DNA of 64,000 bases, from positions 1 through 64,000 of the forward strand of contig QWHH01000013.1 in NCBI GenBank assembly GCA_021404785.1, read 5' to 3'. Position numbers and translations under genes: made by a program. Below, one piece after another: positions 34,565 through 43,003 of the stretch (the stretch's first letter is position 1; the number at the start of each line of letters is the position of its first letter). Below the pieces are notes generated by a model. That model saw only the letters and a program-made list of their open reading frames with translations. It was not told the DNA's origin and searched no databases. This DNA comes from Lysobacterales bacterium PRO7. Lineage in GTDB: Bacteria > Pseudomonadota > Gammaproteobacteria > Xanthomonadales > Rhodanobacteraceae.

Positions 34565-35395
34565 TCAATGTTGTGGCGTGCCGTCGCCCAGATCCGGTTT
34601 TTTCTGCTTATGCTGTTTTTCGTACTGCTCCTGCTCCTGCAGCAGCTTGTCGGCTTCGTCCAGATCGTTGCCGCCTTGCAGCGACTGGATCACGTCCAGC
34701 GGCGGTTCGCCGCGATAGATCTGGTACAGGCGGCGTTGCCGATACGCGTCGCGGTAGAAAACGTAGGGATCGAAAACGCCCTGGAGCAAGCCTTCCGCAT
34801 CGATGCCGGTCGAACGCAAGGTGACGAGGTAGGCCATCGTCGGCAGGTATTCGGCGTGCAATTCCTTGTCGTGGTTGCGTGCGTAGATGCTCAGCGGATC
34901 GAAGAAATAGCCGTCCACCGGCAGGCGCCAGACATCGCGCAGCGTGGTCGAACCAAATAGCGGCAGCACAAGGTAAGGCCCGTCCGGCACGCCCCACTTG
35001 GCCAGGGTCACGCCGAAGTCGCTGGGGCTTGCCTCGATGCCCATTTCGCTGGCGGGGTCGAAAAAGCCGAGAAAGCCGACCGTGGTGTTGATGAGCAAGC
35101 GGCTGGTGGCTTTGCCGGCTTGCGGCAGATTCGCCTGCAACAAGTCGTTCGCGATCGTGATCGGAGATTCGATGTTGGCGAAGAAGTTGCTGATCAAGGT
35201 GCGCGAAGTCGGGTTCGTCACCTTGCGATAGGCGACTGCGACCGGACGGATCGCGACGCGATCGGCGAAATCGTTGAATGCGTACATCTTGCGGTTGAAC
35301 GATTCCAGCGGATCGTCCTTGCGCGGCATCGGCGTGGCACAGCCGGCCAGCACGGCGGCGACGAGGCCGGGAATCGCGATTTTCCGCAATTTCAT
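34565..35395 (-). CDS. mlaA: Outer-membrane phospholipid lipoprotein MlaA (VacJ)
   Basis: About 276 residues. A lipoprotein signal with lipobox VLAGC, followed by DPLESFNRKMYAFNDFADRVAIRPVAVAYRKVTN, the VacJ signature. Further conserved blocks are NFFANIESPITIANDLLQ, RLLINTTVGFLGFFDPASEMG and FGVTLAKWGVPDGPYLVLPLFGSTTLRD. MlaA forms a ring in the outer membrane and extracts phospholipid from the outer leaflet for MlaC. The acidic/Gln-rich C-terminal tail is lineage-specific. An ATG at 35404 would add three residues. It lies opposite in strand to the mlaFEDCB operon, with the glycosidase between. Confidence 0.95.
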   Translation of the reverse strand: MKLRKIAIPGLVAAVLAGCATPMPRKDDPLESFNRKMYAFNDFADRVAIRPVAVAYRKVTNPTSRTLISNFFANIESPITIANDLLQANLPQAGKATSRLLINTTVGFLGFFDPASEMGIEASPSDFGVTLAKWGVPDGPYLVLPLFGSTTLRDVWRLPVDGYFFDPLSIYARNHDKELHAEYLPTMAYLVTLRSTGIDAEGLLQGVFDPYVFYRDAYRQRRLYQIYRGEPPLDVIQSLQGGNDLDEADKLLQEQEQYEKQHKQKKPDLGDGTPQH

Positions 35396-35504
35396 CGAAA
35401 GCATATGTGTTGCGAAGGCAGGGGAAGTGCAAGCCTACCGTATGCGCCAGGCATATTGCACGGCAGCATTCTGCTTCCGGCCAGCCATTGTTCAGGCGGC
35501 CGGT

Positions 35505-35534
35505 TTGCGCCTGACCGGGCGTGGCGGTTACAAT
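35505..35534 (+). promoter_or_regulatory. Probable sigma70 promoter for rpoZ-spoT
   Basis: TTGCGC (35505-35510) and TACAAT (35529-35534) are separated by 18 bases, a good sigma70 arrangement, and lie 46 bases before the rpoZ ATG in the divergent region from mlaA. Confidence 0.55.
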
Positions 35535-35579
35535 GTATGTCGTGTAATAGTCTGAATTGCCTTCGATTTTGAGGATTTT

Positions 35580-35870
35580 ATGGCACGCATTACCGTGGAA
35601 GATTGCCTGGAAGTGGTTGATAACCGCTTTGAACTGGTGCTGATGGCGACGCGCCGCGCGCGCCAGGTTGCCAAGGGCGCCGATGCGCTCGTGGACGCCA
35701 ACAACGACAAGCCAACCGTAGTCGCGCTGCGTGAAATCGCCGGGCGCAAGGTCAGCAACGAGCTGATCGACCAGATCGATCGCGCCGAGCGCGAGCGCAA
35801 GGAACGCGAGGCTCTGGAATGGGCTGCGGCCGAGGTGGACGACGACCTGAAAGGCGGCGACGACCTGTGA
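35580..35870 (+). CDS. rpoZ: RNA polymerase omega subunit
   Basis: 96 residues, beginning [33 protein letters not shown], diagnostic of omega. It promotes assembly of beta-prime into RNA polymerase and contributes to a ppGpp-binding site. The family's [17 protein letters not shown] follows, and the acidic C-terminus ([10 protein letters not shown]-like) is typical. GAGGA lies five bases before the ATG. spoT follows after 57 bases, a conserved pairing. Confidence 0.97.
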   Translation: MARITVEDCLEVVDNRFELVLMATRRARQVAKGADALVDANNDKPTVVALREIAGRKVSNELIDQIDRAERERKEREALEWAAAEVDDDLKGGDDL

Positions 35871-35927
35871 GCCATTGCGTGATCGGCTGTTGTCATCGCC
35901 GGACGCGCTGATCCGCGCGGCACGATC

Positions 35928-38075
35928 ATGAGCACGGCGACGCGGGAAGCCATCCCTGCCGACGTGCAAGCGCTGGAGCAACGCCTCGGCGCCTATCTTC
36001 CCCCGGATCAGATCGCGCGCGTGCGCCGCGCCTACCAGGCTGGTGCGCACGCACACAAAGGGCAGAAGCGCCAGAGTGGCGAGCCCTACATCACCCATCC
36101 GGTCGCGGTTGCCGGCATCCTCGCCGAGATCGGCATGGATGCGGAAACGATCATCGCCGCGATCCTGCACGACACGCTTGAAGACACCCCGTTGTCGCGC
36201 GCTGAAATCGAATCCGAGTTCGGCGCCACCGTGGCCGAACTCGTCGACGGTGTGACCAAACTCGACAAGCTGCGCTTCCGCAGCGTGGCCGAAGCCGCGG
36301 CCGAGAGTTTCCGCAAGATGCTGCTGGCGATGGCGCGCGACCTGCGCGTGATCCTGATCAAGCTCGCCGATCGCCTGCACAACATGCGCACGCTGGCGGC
36401 GATGGCACCGGAAAAACGCCGCCGCATCGCGCGCGAGACACTCGACATCTACGCGCCGATTGCGCAGCGCCTGGGGATGAACCGCACCCGTGCCGAGTTG
36501 CAGGATCTGGGCTTCCGCGCCCTGTATCCGGATCGCTATCGCATCATCGCCGCGCGCATCAAGAATGTGCTCGGCAACCGGCGCGAGGCGATGGGCAAGA
36601 TCGAAACCGCACTGGCCGCGCGGCTGGAAGAGGAAAAGATCCCGCACCGCGTCGCCAGCCGGATCAAGTCGCCATACAGCATCTACACGAAGATGCGGGC
36701 CCAGCACAAAAGCTTCGCGCAGGTCATGGACGTGTATGGATTCCGCGTCGTCGTCGCGACGACGATGGATTGCTACCGCGCGCTGGGCGCCATCCATGCG
36801 CTGCACAAGCCGCTCGATGGCCGTTTCCGCGATTTCATCGCGATCCCGAAGGCGAACGGCTACCAGTCGCTGCACACCGTATTGTTCGGCCCGTTCGGCG
36901 CACCGATCGAAATCCAGATCCGTACCGAAGAAATGGACCAGGTTGCCGAGCGCGGTGTCGCCGCGCACTGGGTCTACAAAACCTCGTCGGAACCGGCCAC
37001 CGCCGCACAGGCGCGCGCGCGCGAGTGGGTCGCGGGCCTCGTCGACGAGCAGACCCGCGAAGCCTCGTCGATCGAATTCCTCGAAAATGTAAAAGTGGAT
37101 TTGTTCCCGGACGAGGTCTACCTGTTCACGCCGAAGGGCCGGATTCTGGCTTTGCCGCGCAATGCCACCGCGCTTGATTTCGCCTTCGCCGTGCACACCG
37201 ATGTAGGCAGCCATGCCGTGGCCGCGCGCGTGGATGGCAACCTTGCGCCGCTGCGCCAGCGCCTGAATTCCGGCGAGACGGTCGAGATCATCACCGCGCC
37301 GTCGGCCGCGCCGACGCCGCAATGGCTGGAATGGGTGGCCTCGGCCAAGGCGCGCACGGCGATCCGGCATTTCCTCAAGCACTTGCAGCATGAAGATGCG
37401 GTGGATTTCGGCCACCGCATGCTCGATCGCGCGCTGGATGCCCGCGGCACCAGCCTCGATGCGATTTCCGGCGAAGCGCTGGACCGGTTCCTCGCCGACG
37501 CGCGCTACAAGCGCCTGGAAGAATTGCTCGCCGACATCGCGCTCGGCAACCGCATGCCGGACCAGGTCGCCGCGCAGCTTGTGCAGGCACTCGGCGGCGC
37601 GCAGGACCTGTTGCCGCACGAGGCACACGCGCAGGAAAAAATCCTGATCAGCGGCGCCGAACGCGGCGTGCTCAGCTTCGGCAACTGCTGCAACCCGGTG
37701 CCCGGCGACGAGATCGCCGGATACTTGTCGGCGGGCAAGGGCGTCGTCGTGCATCGCATGGATTGCCCGAACATGCCCGAATACCGCAAGACGCCCGAGC
37801 GCATCGTCGCCATCGACTGGGACCGCGACGTGACTGGCGACTACCGCGCGCGCCTGCGCATCGTCGTCGACAACAAGCCCGGCGTGTTGGCCACGGTTGC
37901 ATCCGCGATCGCCGAACGCAATTCCAACATCGAGAACGTCGAGTACCAGGAGCGCGACCAGCAGACCTCGACGCTGATGTTCACCATCGAGGTGCGCAAT
38001 CGCAAGCATCTGGCCGACGTCATGCGCGGGGTGCGCAATGCGGCGGCAGTGCATGGGGTGTACAGATTCCCCTGA
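35928..38075 (+). CDS. spoT: Bifunctional (p)ppGpp synthetase/hydrolase SpoT
   Basis: 715 residues (E. coli SpoT 702). Order: HD hydrolase domain (THPVAVAGILAEIGMD, HDTLEDT, LIKLADRLHNMRT), RelA/SpoT synthetase domain (RIKSPYSIYTKMRA, DVYGFRVVV, FRDFIAIPKANGYQSLHT, IEIQIRTEEMD), TGS domain (DEVYLFTPKGRILALPRNATALDFAFAVHTDVG) and a C-terminal ACT domain (LRIVVDNKPGVLATVASAIAE). The hydrolase HD pair is intact, as expected for the sole hydrolase of this type. Controls the stringent response. Cotranscribed with rpoZ. Confidence 0.96.
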   Translation: MSTATREAIPADVQALEQRLGAYLPPDQIARVRRAYQAGAHAHKGQKRQSGEPYITHPVAVAGILAEIGMDAETIIAAILHDTLEDTPLSRAEIESEFGATVAELVDGVTKLDKLRFRSVAEAAAESFRKMLLAMARDLRVILIKLADRLHNMRTLAAMAPEKRRRIARETLDIYAPIAQRLGMNRTRAELQDLGFRALYPDRYRIIAARIKNVLGNRREAMGKIETALAARLEEEKIPHRVASRIKSPYSIYTKMRAQHKSFAQVMDVYGFRVVVATTMDCYRALGAIHALHKPLDGRFRDFIAIPKANGYQSLHTVLFGPFGAPIEIQIRTEEMDQVAERGVAAHWVYKTSSEPATAAQARAREWVAGLVDEQTREASSIEFLENVKVDLFPDEVYLFTPKGRILALPRNATALDFAFAVHTDVGSHAVAARVDGNLAPLRQRLNSGETVEIITAPSAAPTPQWLEWVASAKARTAIRHFLKHLQHEDAVDFGHRMLDRALDARGTSLDAISGEALDRFLADARYKRLEELLADIALGNRMPDQVAAQLVQALGGAQDLLPHEAHAQEKILISGAERGVLSFGNCCNPVPGDEIAGYLSAGKGVVVHRMDCPNMPEYRKTPERIVAIDWDRDVTGDYRARLRIVVDNKPGVLATVASAIAERNSNIENVEYQERDQQTSTLMFTIEVRNRKHLADVMRGVRNAAAVHGVYRFP

Positions 38076-38127
38076 GGCGCTGCGCGCGGATGCTATGCTT
38101 GCACGCAACCAAAAACCGGATGCAGAC

Positions 38128-38511
38128 ATGCCCCGTCAAATCATCATCTCACCCAATGCACCCAAGGCCATCGGCCCCTATTCACAGGCCGTGCGCTGCG
38201 GCAACACGCTGTATTTTTCCGGGCAGACGCCGATCGATCCGGCTACCGGCGCACTGGTGCCAGGCGACGTCACGACGCAGGCGCGGCGCGTGTTCGAGAA
38301 CCTGAATGCGGTCGCCGCTGCCGCCGGCGCGAATTTCACGAACGTCGCGCGCGTGGGCATCTACCTCACCGACCTGTCCAACTTCGCCGCGGTCAATGCG
38401 GTGATGAAGGAGTATTTCGCGGAACCTTATCCGGCGCGGTCGACCATCGGTGTCGCGTCGCTGCCACTGAATGCGCAGGTCGAGATCGACATGATCGCGG
38501 TGTTCGACTAA
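38128..38511 (+). CDS. ridA: RidA family reactive intermediate deaminase
   Basis: 127 residues; removes reactive enamine/imine intermediates made by PLP enzymes such as threonine dehydratase. Signatures: NAPKAIGPYSQAVRCGNTLYFSGQTPIDPATGALV, ENLNAVAAAAGA, RVGIYLTDLSNFAAVNAVMKEYF, and the C-terminal PARSTIGVASLPLNAQVEIDMIAV with the conserved catalytic Arg. The ATG at 38128 fits the family N-terminus. It follows spoT by ~50 bases; spoT-ridA-recG is a common gammaproteobacterial order. Confidence 0.95.
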   Translation: MPRQIIISPNAPKAIGPYSQAVRCGNTLYFSGQTPIDPATGALVPGDVTTQARRVFENLNAVAAAAGANFTNVARVGIYLTDLSNFAAVNAVMKEYFAEPYPARSTIGVASLPLNAQVEIDMIAVFD

Positions 38512-38528
38512 AACGCGTCGCGCCGCGC

Positions 38529-40640
38529 ATGCGCGAATCCGCACCTGCCACCGATAATTCCGCGCAGCCGGTGACGTCGCTCCCCGGCGTCGGCGCGGCG
38601 CTGGCGAAAACCCTGGAACGTCTCGGCCTTCGCACACTGCAGGATTTGTGGTTCCACCTGCCGCTGCGCTACGAAGATCGCACGCGCCTCACGCCGATTC
38701 GCGACTTGCAGCCCGGCGCGGCGGCGCAGGTGGAAGGCCGCGTCGAAGCAGTCGAAAGAGGCTTCCGCTACCGCCCGCAACTTCGCGTGGCGATCGGCGA
38801 CGACTCGCGCGCGACGCTGCTGCTGCGTTTTTTCCACTTCAATGCCGCACAGGCGAACCAGCTCATCGTCGGCACGCGCCTGCGTTGTTACGGGGACGTG
38901 CGTCGCGGTCAGCACGGGTTGGAGATGGTGCATCCGCAATATCGACGTGTCGCCGATAGCGAAGCCGCGGTCGTCGAGGGAAGCCTGACTCCCGTGTATC
39001 CCGTGACGGAAGGACTTTCGTCGCCACGCCTGGCCGGCGTGATCGCGCGCGCGCTGCAACGCCTGCCGCAGGACGCAGAACTGGAACTGCTGCCGGCGGA
39101 ATTGCGCAAAGTATACAAATTGACATCGCTGCGCGCGGCATTGCTGTACGCGCATCGTCCGCCGCCGGATGCGGATCTGGCGCAGATGGCGCTTGGCGCG
39201 CATCCGGCGCAACAACGCCTGGCGTTCGAAGAATTGCTCGCCCAGCACCTGAGCCTGAAGCGCCTGCGCTCGCGCATCCGTGAACATGCGGCGCCCGCGC
39301 TGCGCGGCGATGGCGACCTGCGCAAACGCTTTCTCGCCGGCCTGCCGTTCGCGCCGACGCGCGCGCAACAGCGCGTGGCGGCCGAGGTTGCGCGCGACCT
39401 GGCGAGACCCGCACCGATGCTGCGACTGGTGCAGGGCGACGTCGGCTCGGGCAAGACCGTCGTCGCTGCGCTCGCCGCGCTGGCAGCGGTCGAGTCGGGC
39501 GCGCAGGCCGCGCTGATGGCGCCGACTGAATTGTTGGCGGAACAGCACTACCGGAATTTTCGCAGATGGATGGAGCCGCTCGGTATCGAGGTCGTCTGGC
39601 TCGCCGGAAAATTGAAAGGCAAGGCGCGCACTGCGGCGCTGGCACAAATTGCCGGCAATGATGAAGCACGTCGTGCGCAGATCGTCATCGGCACGCACGC
39701 GCTGATGCAGGAAGGCGTCGCGTTCCGCGAGCTTGCGCTCGTCATCATCGACGAGCAGCATCGTTTCGGAGTGCATCAACGGCTTGCTCTGAGGGAGAAG
39801 GGTCGCGTGGCGGATAACGTCCCGCACCAGCTCGTGCTAACGGCCACACCGATCCCGCGCACGCTCGCGATGACGGCGTATGCCGATCTCGATGTCTCGG
39901 TGATCGACGAACTGCCACCGGGGCGCACGCCGGTCAACACCGTCGCCATCGCCAAATCGCGTCGCGCCGACGTGATCGAACGCATTCGCGCCGCCTGCGC
40001 CGGCGGGCGGCAGGCGTATTGGGTGTGCACGATCATCGAGGAATCCGATCTTCTACAAGCCCAGGCCGCCGAAGCCGTGCACGGGGAATTGACCGCCGCG
40101 TTGCCCGGGCTTTCCATCGGCCTTGTGCATGGGCGTCTGAAACCTGCGCAAAAGCAGGCGGTGATGGACGCTTTCGCAGCCGGCCAGATCGCATTGCTTG
40201 TTGCGACGACGGTAATCGAAGTCGGTGTCGACGTGCCGAACGCGAGTCTGATGATCGTCGAGAATGCCGAACGCCTGGGCCTTGCGCAGCTGCACCAGTT
40301 GCGCGGCCGCGTTGGCCGCGGCAGCGTGGAATCCAGTTGTGTACTTCTATACCAGTCGCCGTTGTCGGCGATGGCGCGGCAGCGCCTGGACGTGCTGCGC
40401 GAAACCGGCGACGGTTTCCGCATTGCAGAGAAAGACCTCGAACTGCGCGGCCCCGGCGAAGTGCTCGGCACGCGCCAGACCGGCCAGATGATCCTGCGCA
40501 TCGCCGATCTTGCGCGCGATGCGCACCTGCTGTCTGCCGTACAGCGCGCTGGCGCGGCATTGCTCGAAAAGCATCCGGAACTTGCCGACAAGCTGATCGG
40601 GCGCTGGATCGGGCAAGCGGCGAGATATGCAGGGGCGTAG
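38529..40640 (+). CDS. recG: ATP-dependent DNA helicase RecG
   Basis: 703 residues (E. coli 693). Processes stalled forks and branched DNA. N-terminal wedge (VTSLPGVGAALAKTLERLGLRTLQDLWFHLPLRYEDRT, OB-fold following), Walker A GDVGSGKTVVA (~315), DEQH box VIIDEQHRFGVHQR, LTATPIPRTLAMTAY, and the C-terminal RecG signature VATTVIEVGVDVPNASLMIVENAERLGLAQLHQLRGRVGRG. It ends with the TRG-like region (ELRGPGEVLGTRQTGQ). Starts 17 bases after ridA. Confidence 0.97.
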   Translation: MRESAPATDNSAQPVTSLPGVGAALAKTLERLGLRTLQDLWFHLPLRYEDRTRLTPIRDLQPGAAAQVEGRVEAVERGFRYRPQLRVAIGDDSRATLLLRFFHFNAAQANQLIVGTRLRCYGDVRRGQHGLEMVHPQYRRVADSEAAVVEGSLTPVYPVTEGLSSPRLAGVIARALQRLPQDAELELLPAELRKVYKLTSLRAALLYAHRPPPDADLAQMALGAHPAQQRLAFEELLAQHLSLKRLRSRIREHAAPALRGDGDLRKRFLAGLPFAPTRAQQRVAAEVARDLARPAPMLRLVQGDVGSGKTVVAALAALAAVESGAQAALMAPTELLAEQHYRNFRRWMEPLGIEVVWLAGKLKGKARTAALAQIAGNDEARRAQIVIGTHALMQEGVAFRELALVIIDEQHRFGVHQRLALREKGRVADNVPHQLVLTATPIPRTLAMTAYADLDVSVIDELPPGRTPVNTVAIAKSRRADVIERIRAACAGGRQAYWVCTIIEESDLLQAQAAEAVHGELTAALPGLSIGLVHGRLKPAQKQAVMDAFAAGQIALLVATTVIEVGVDVPNASLMIVENAERLGLAQLHQLRGRVGRGSVESSCVLLYQSPLSAMARQRLDVLRETGDGFRIAEKDLELRGPGEVLGTRQTGQMILRIADLARDAHLLSAVQRAGAALLEKHPELADKLIGRWIGQAARYAGA

Positions 40641-40739
40641 CGCATTGAATTAGCTGTGCAGCACTCAGAGTTGCCAAGCTGACATGATTCAGTTAGCTTA
40701 AAGCCGGCTGGGGGAGAGAAAGTTCATTCAAGGAGTAGA

Positions 40740-41342
40740 ATTTCGAATAATCGTCAAATTGTTAATCTCTGTCTTGGTGCAATACTAATTCTTCCAGTTC
40801 CGACATTTGCGCAGAGCCAAGCTAGTGCTGCAAATAGTAGTGATATATTGAGTGCATCATTTTCTGGTGTAACAAGTGTCAATGGAGACGTCGGTCGATT
40901 GACGTTGACTGCAAAAGACCAAGCAAGTCTGGTAAAAACTGTTACCGTAGGCCCGGGTCTCAATAACGTCGCTAGCAAGTCGCAGATTGCTTCGAGTTTT
41001 GCGAGTACATCGCCACCGCCTACTGGCAGCATATCTGCTGTCCCTAAAACTCTCAATTTGAGAGCTGGCCAATTGGGTACAACGACACTATATTGGACAT
41101 GGAGTCAGCCATATAATTACTTCACTTTCGGGTGCGTATATGTGTCTGTAGATGGAGGAGTTCCAAGCGTAATGGATTGCGAGCACCCAAATAATAATTA
41201 CGCGACTGTGGCATCTTGGATACAAGGTGGGCATCAATACCAGTTTGAGATCATCCTTCAAGATGCTCCTTGCAATGGATGTTACCCCTCGCCCCCAGGC
41301 GTGGTCGCCTCAACTCTGGTAACTGGCATCCTTGTCAATTGA
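40740..41342 (+). CDS. AT-rich secreted protein with Ig-like domain, apparent ATT start
   Basis: No characterised family is recognised. The frame reads NNRQIVNLCLGAILILPVPTFA then QSQASAANSS, a clear signal peptide, and continues ~180 residues. Within it, GSISAVPKTLNLRAGQLGTTTLYWTWSQ...YVSVDGG...ASWIQGGHQYQFEIIL resembles Ig-like (PapD/FN3-fold) repeats of secreted proteins. Four cysteines could form two disulfides. There is no ATG, GTG or TTG before the signal peptide; the best start is ATT at 40740, four bases after a perfect AAGGAG. The TTG at 40848 would remove the signal. Base composition is visibly more AT-rich than its neighbours, suggesting acquisition. A strong terminator follows. 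Confidence 0.65.
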   Translation: MSNNRQIVNLCLGAILILPVPTFAQSQASAANSSDILSASFSGVTSVNGDVGRLTLTAKDQASLVKTVTVGPGLNNVASKSQIASSFASTSPPPTGSISAVPKTLNLRAGQLGTTTLYWTWSQPYNYFTFGCVYVSVDGGVPSVMDCEHPNNNYATVASWIQGGHQYQFEIILQDAPCNGCYPSPPGVVASTLVTGILVN

Positions 41343-41349
41343 CTGGTTA

Positions 41350-41381
41350 ACCCGCTCTTCGCTGACGGAGAGCGGGTTTTT
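41350..41381 (+). terminator. Rho-independent terminator after the secreted Ig-like gene
   Basis: CCCGCTCT and AGAGCGGG form a perfect stem around TCGCTGACGG and are followed by TTTTT. It begins 8 bases after the stop codon and separates this gene from the glucosyltransferase gene. Confidence 0.9.
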
Positions 41382-41407
41382 CATGCGAGAGTGTTGTTAA
41401 CTATATT

Positions 41408-43003
41408 ATGAGGCGTGACGCAAAATACCGTCGTTATGTGGAAAGCAAACACGCTGTTTTTGCAATACTTCTCCTTGGCTATCTACTTTTTATCCTTTAT
41501 CCAATTCTGCGCGCTGATCGTTACTGCAACGACGATCTGATCCGTTCGCTGCTCGGCAACTATGGATGGAATAACAACGGCCGGCATCTGGCGAATCTGT
41601 TGATGCGTGTGCTGCAATTCGGCTCGCAGCGAGCCGTGGATATTTCACCACTGCCGCAGCTGATCGCCATCGCGATACTGGCTTGGACCGGCGTGTTGAT
41701 CGCGCGGCGGTATGCGCTTGGTCCGCCGTTGCTTGCCGCACTTGTGACATTTCCGCTTGGGGCGCAACCGTTCTATCTGGAAAATTTGTCGTACAAATTC
41801 GATGCGCCGTGCATGGCATTGGCGATGCTCTTCGCGTTACTACCCTTCTTGGTTTTGCGGCAAGGCAGAAAGGCCTGGATTCTGAGTGTACTGGCCTTGT
41901 TGGCCTGCCTGAATCTCTATCAGCCGGCGATCAATGTCTTTCTCATTTTTGCGATTCTGGAAATTTTCCTTGGGCAGGTCGTGCGGGTGGAGTTCAAGGC
42001 GCAGACGGTACGGTTATCCAGCCGCGTGAGTCAGGCGGTGATCGCATCGGTAACGTATCAATTGCTATTCGGCCCGTCGTTAAAGGACTGGATGCGCGAA
42101 CACGGCACGCTGATACATTCTGCGTCGCAATTGGATCGCGTGTTGGCAAATGCCGGGGATTTCTGGGGCTATGCCGTTGGCGCTTTCGACCTGCGCTGGA
42201 TCGAACTATTTTCCCCGCTGGCGATCTTGGCAATCGTTGTTCCGGTTTTCGCCAGTCTCGCCTTGGCGTGGTCTGGCCGCACCGAGCGCGCAGGATGGCA
42301 AACGGGCGTGTTACTGGTGGGTGCAGTGCTGTTGCCATGTGTCGCGGTGTTTTGCGTCGCAGGCCCCATGTTGTTACTCGAACAGCCGATACTGATGCCG
42401 CGCGTCATGGTCGGAGTTGGTGCGTTGCTGTGCGCCGGTTTGATTGCCGCGCATGCCGTAGTTGAGCAAAAGCGATTGTCGCACCGCCCGCTTTGCGTCA
42501 TCGCCGGGATATGGGCGTTGGGTTTTGCCGTGATCGCGGGTGCCTATGGCAATGCCGCCGCCGCACAGAAGGGATACGAATCGCGAATTGCGGCGAACCT
42601 TGCCGATGATGTGGCGAGCATGCAAGCTACTCGACTGGTACGGAATTACCTATTGGTCGGCTCGGCTGGATTCGCGCCGGTCACCGAGCATGCGGCCAAA
42701 CAATTTCCGTTGTTCAGCACCCTGATTTCGTCTTACCTCAAGGCTGACGATTTCAACAGCCGAAACTTTCTTCTGCACTATATTTCGGGCCTGAAGGATA
42801 TGAGTGGTGGCATTGGCAAGAAGCACGAAAAAGAGATTCTGGCGCAAGCATGCGGTGCGTCGCCGCGCATCGTTCGCGCCGGGTACACATTGCGTTTGGT
42901 CAGCGATACGGTAGTCGTGGATTTCTTGCAATCGCCCGGGTTGGCTTGCGATGCGCCCAGTCAATCGGGGTCAGCGCCGGTACCTGACGTAAAGACGCCG
43001 TAA
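41408..43003 (+). CDS. GtrII-type membrane glucosyltransferase
   Basis: 531 residues with ~10-12 hydrophobic segments, starting with a helix at ~17-36 (AVFAILLLGYLLFILYPIL) and then the acidic loop RADRYCNDDLIRSLLGNYGWNNNGRHLANLLMRVL. The D-D motif after the first helix and ENLSYKFDAPCMALAMLFALLP / NLYQPAINVFLIFAILEIFLG match the GtrII glucosyltransferase family (Glucos_trans_II), whose members glucosylate O-antigen or other lipid-linked glycans from undecaprenyl-phosphate-glucose. The acceptor here is unknown; no gtrA/gtrB genes are adjacent. The start is uncertain because no good RBS precedes 41408. It overlaps the convergent oxygenase gene by 33 bases. Moderately less GC-rich than the core genes. 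Confidence 0.8.
   Translation: MRRDAKYRRYVESKHAVFAILLLGYLLFILYPILRADRYCNDDLIRSLLGNYGWNNNGRHLANLLMRVLQFGSQRAVDISPLPQLIAIAILAWTGVLIARRYALGPPLLAALVTFPLGAQPFYLENLSYKFDAPCMALAMLFALLPFLVLRQGRKAWILSVLALLACLNLYQPAINVFLIFAILEIFLGQVVRVEFKAQTVRLSSRVSQAVIASVTYQLLFGPSLKDWMREHGTLIHSASQLDRVLANAGDFWGYAVGAFDLRWIELFSPLAILAIVVPVFASLALAWSGRTERAGWQTGVLLVGAVLLPCVAVFCVAGPMLLLEQPILMPRVMVGVGALLCAGLIAAHAVVEQKRLSHRPLCVIAGIWALGFAVIAGAYGNAAAAQKGYESRIAANLADDVASMQATRLVRNYLLVGSAGFAPVTEHAAKQFPLFSTLISSYLKADDFNSRNFLLHYISGLKDMSGGIGKKHEKEILAQACGASPRIVRAGYTLRLVSDTVVVDFLQSPGLACDAPSQSGSAPVPDVKTP

Noticed and set aside
34608-38129. 1173-codon open frame on the minus strand across spoT, rpoZ and mlaA
   Set aside because: It runs antisense to spoT and rpoZ and out of frame through mlaA, all clear genes; its product has no recognisable domain.
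40848-41342. Shorter version of the secreted gene starting at TTG 40848
   Set aside because: It would discard a clear signal peptide and the AAGGAG site that lie upstream in the same frame.
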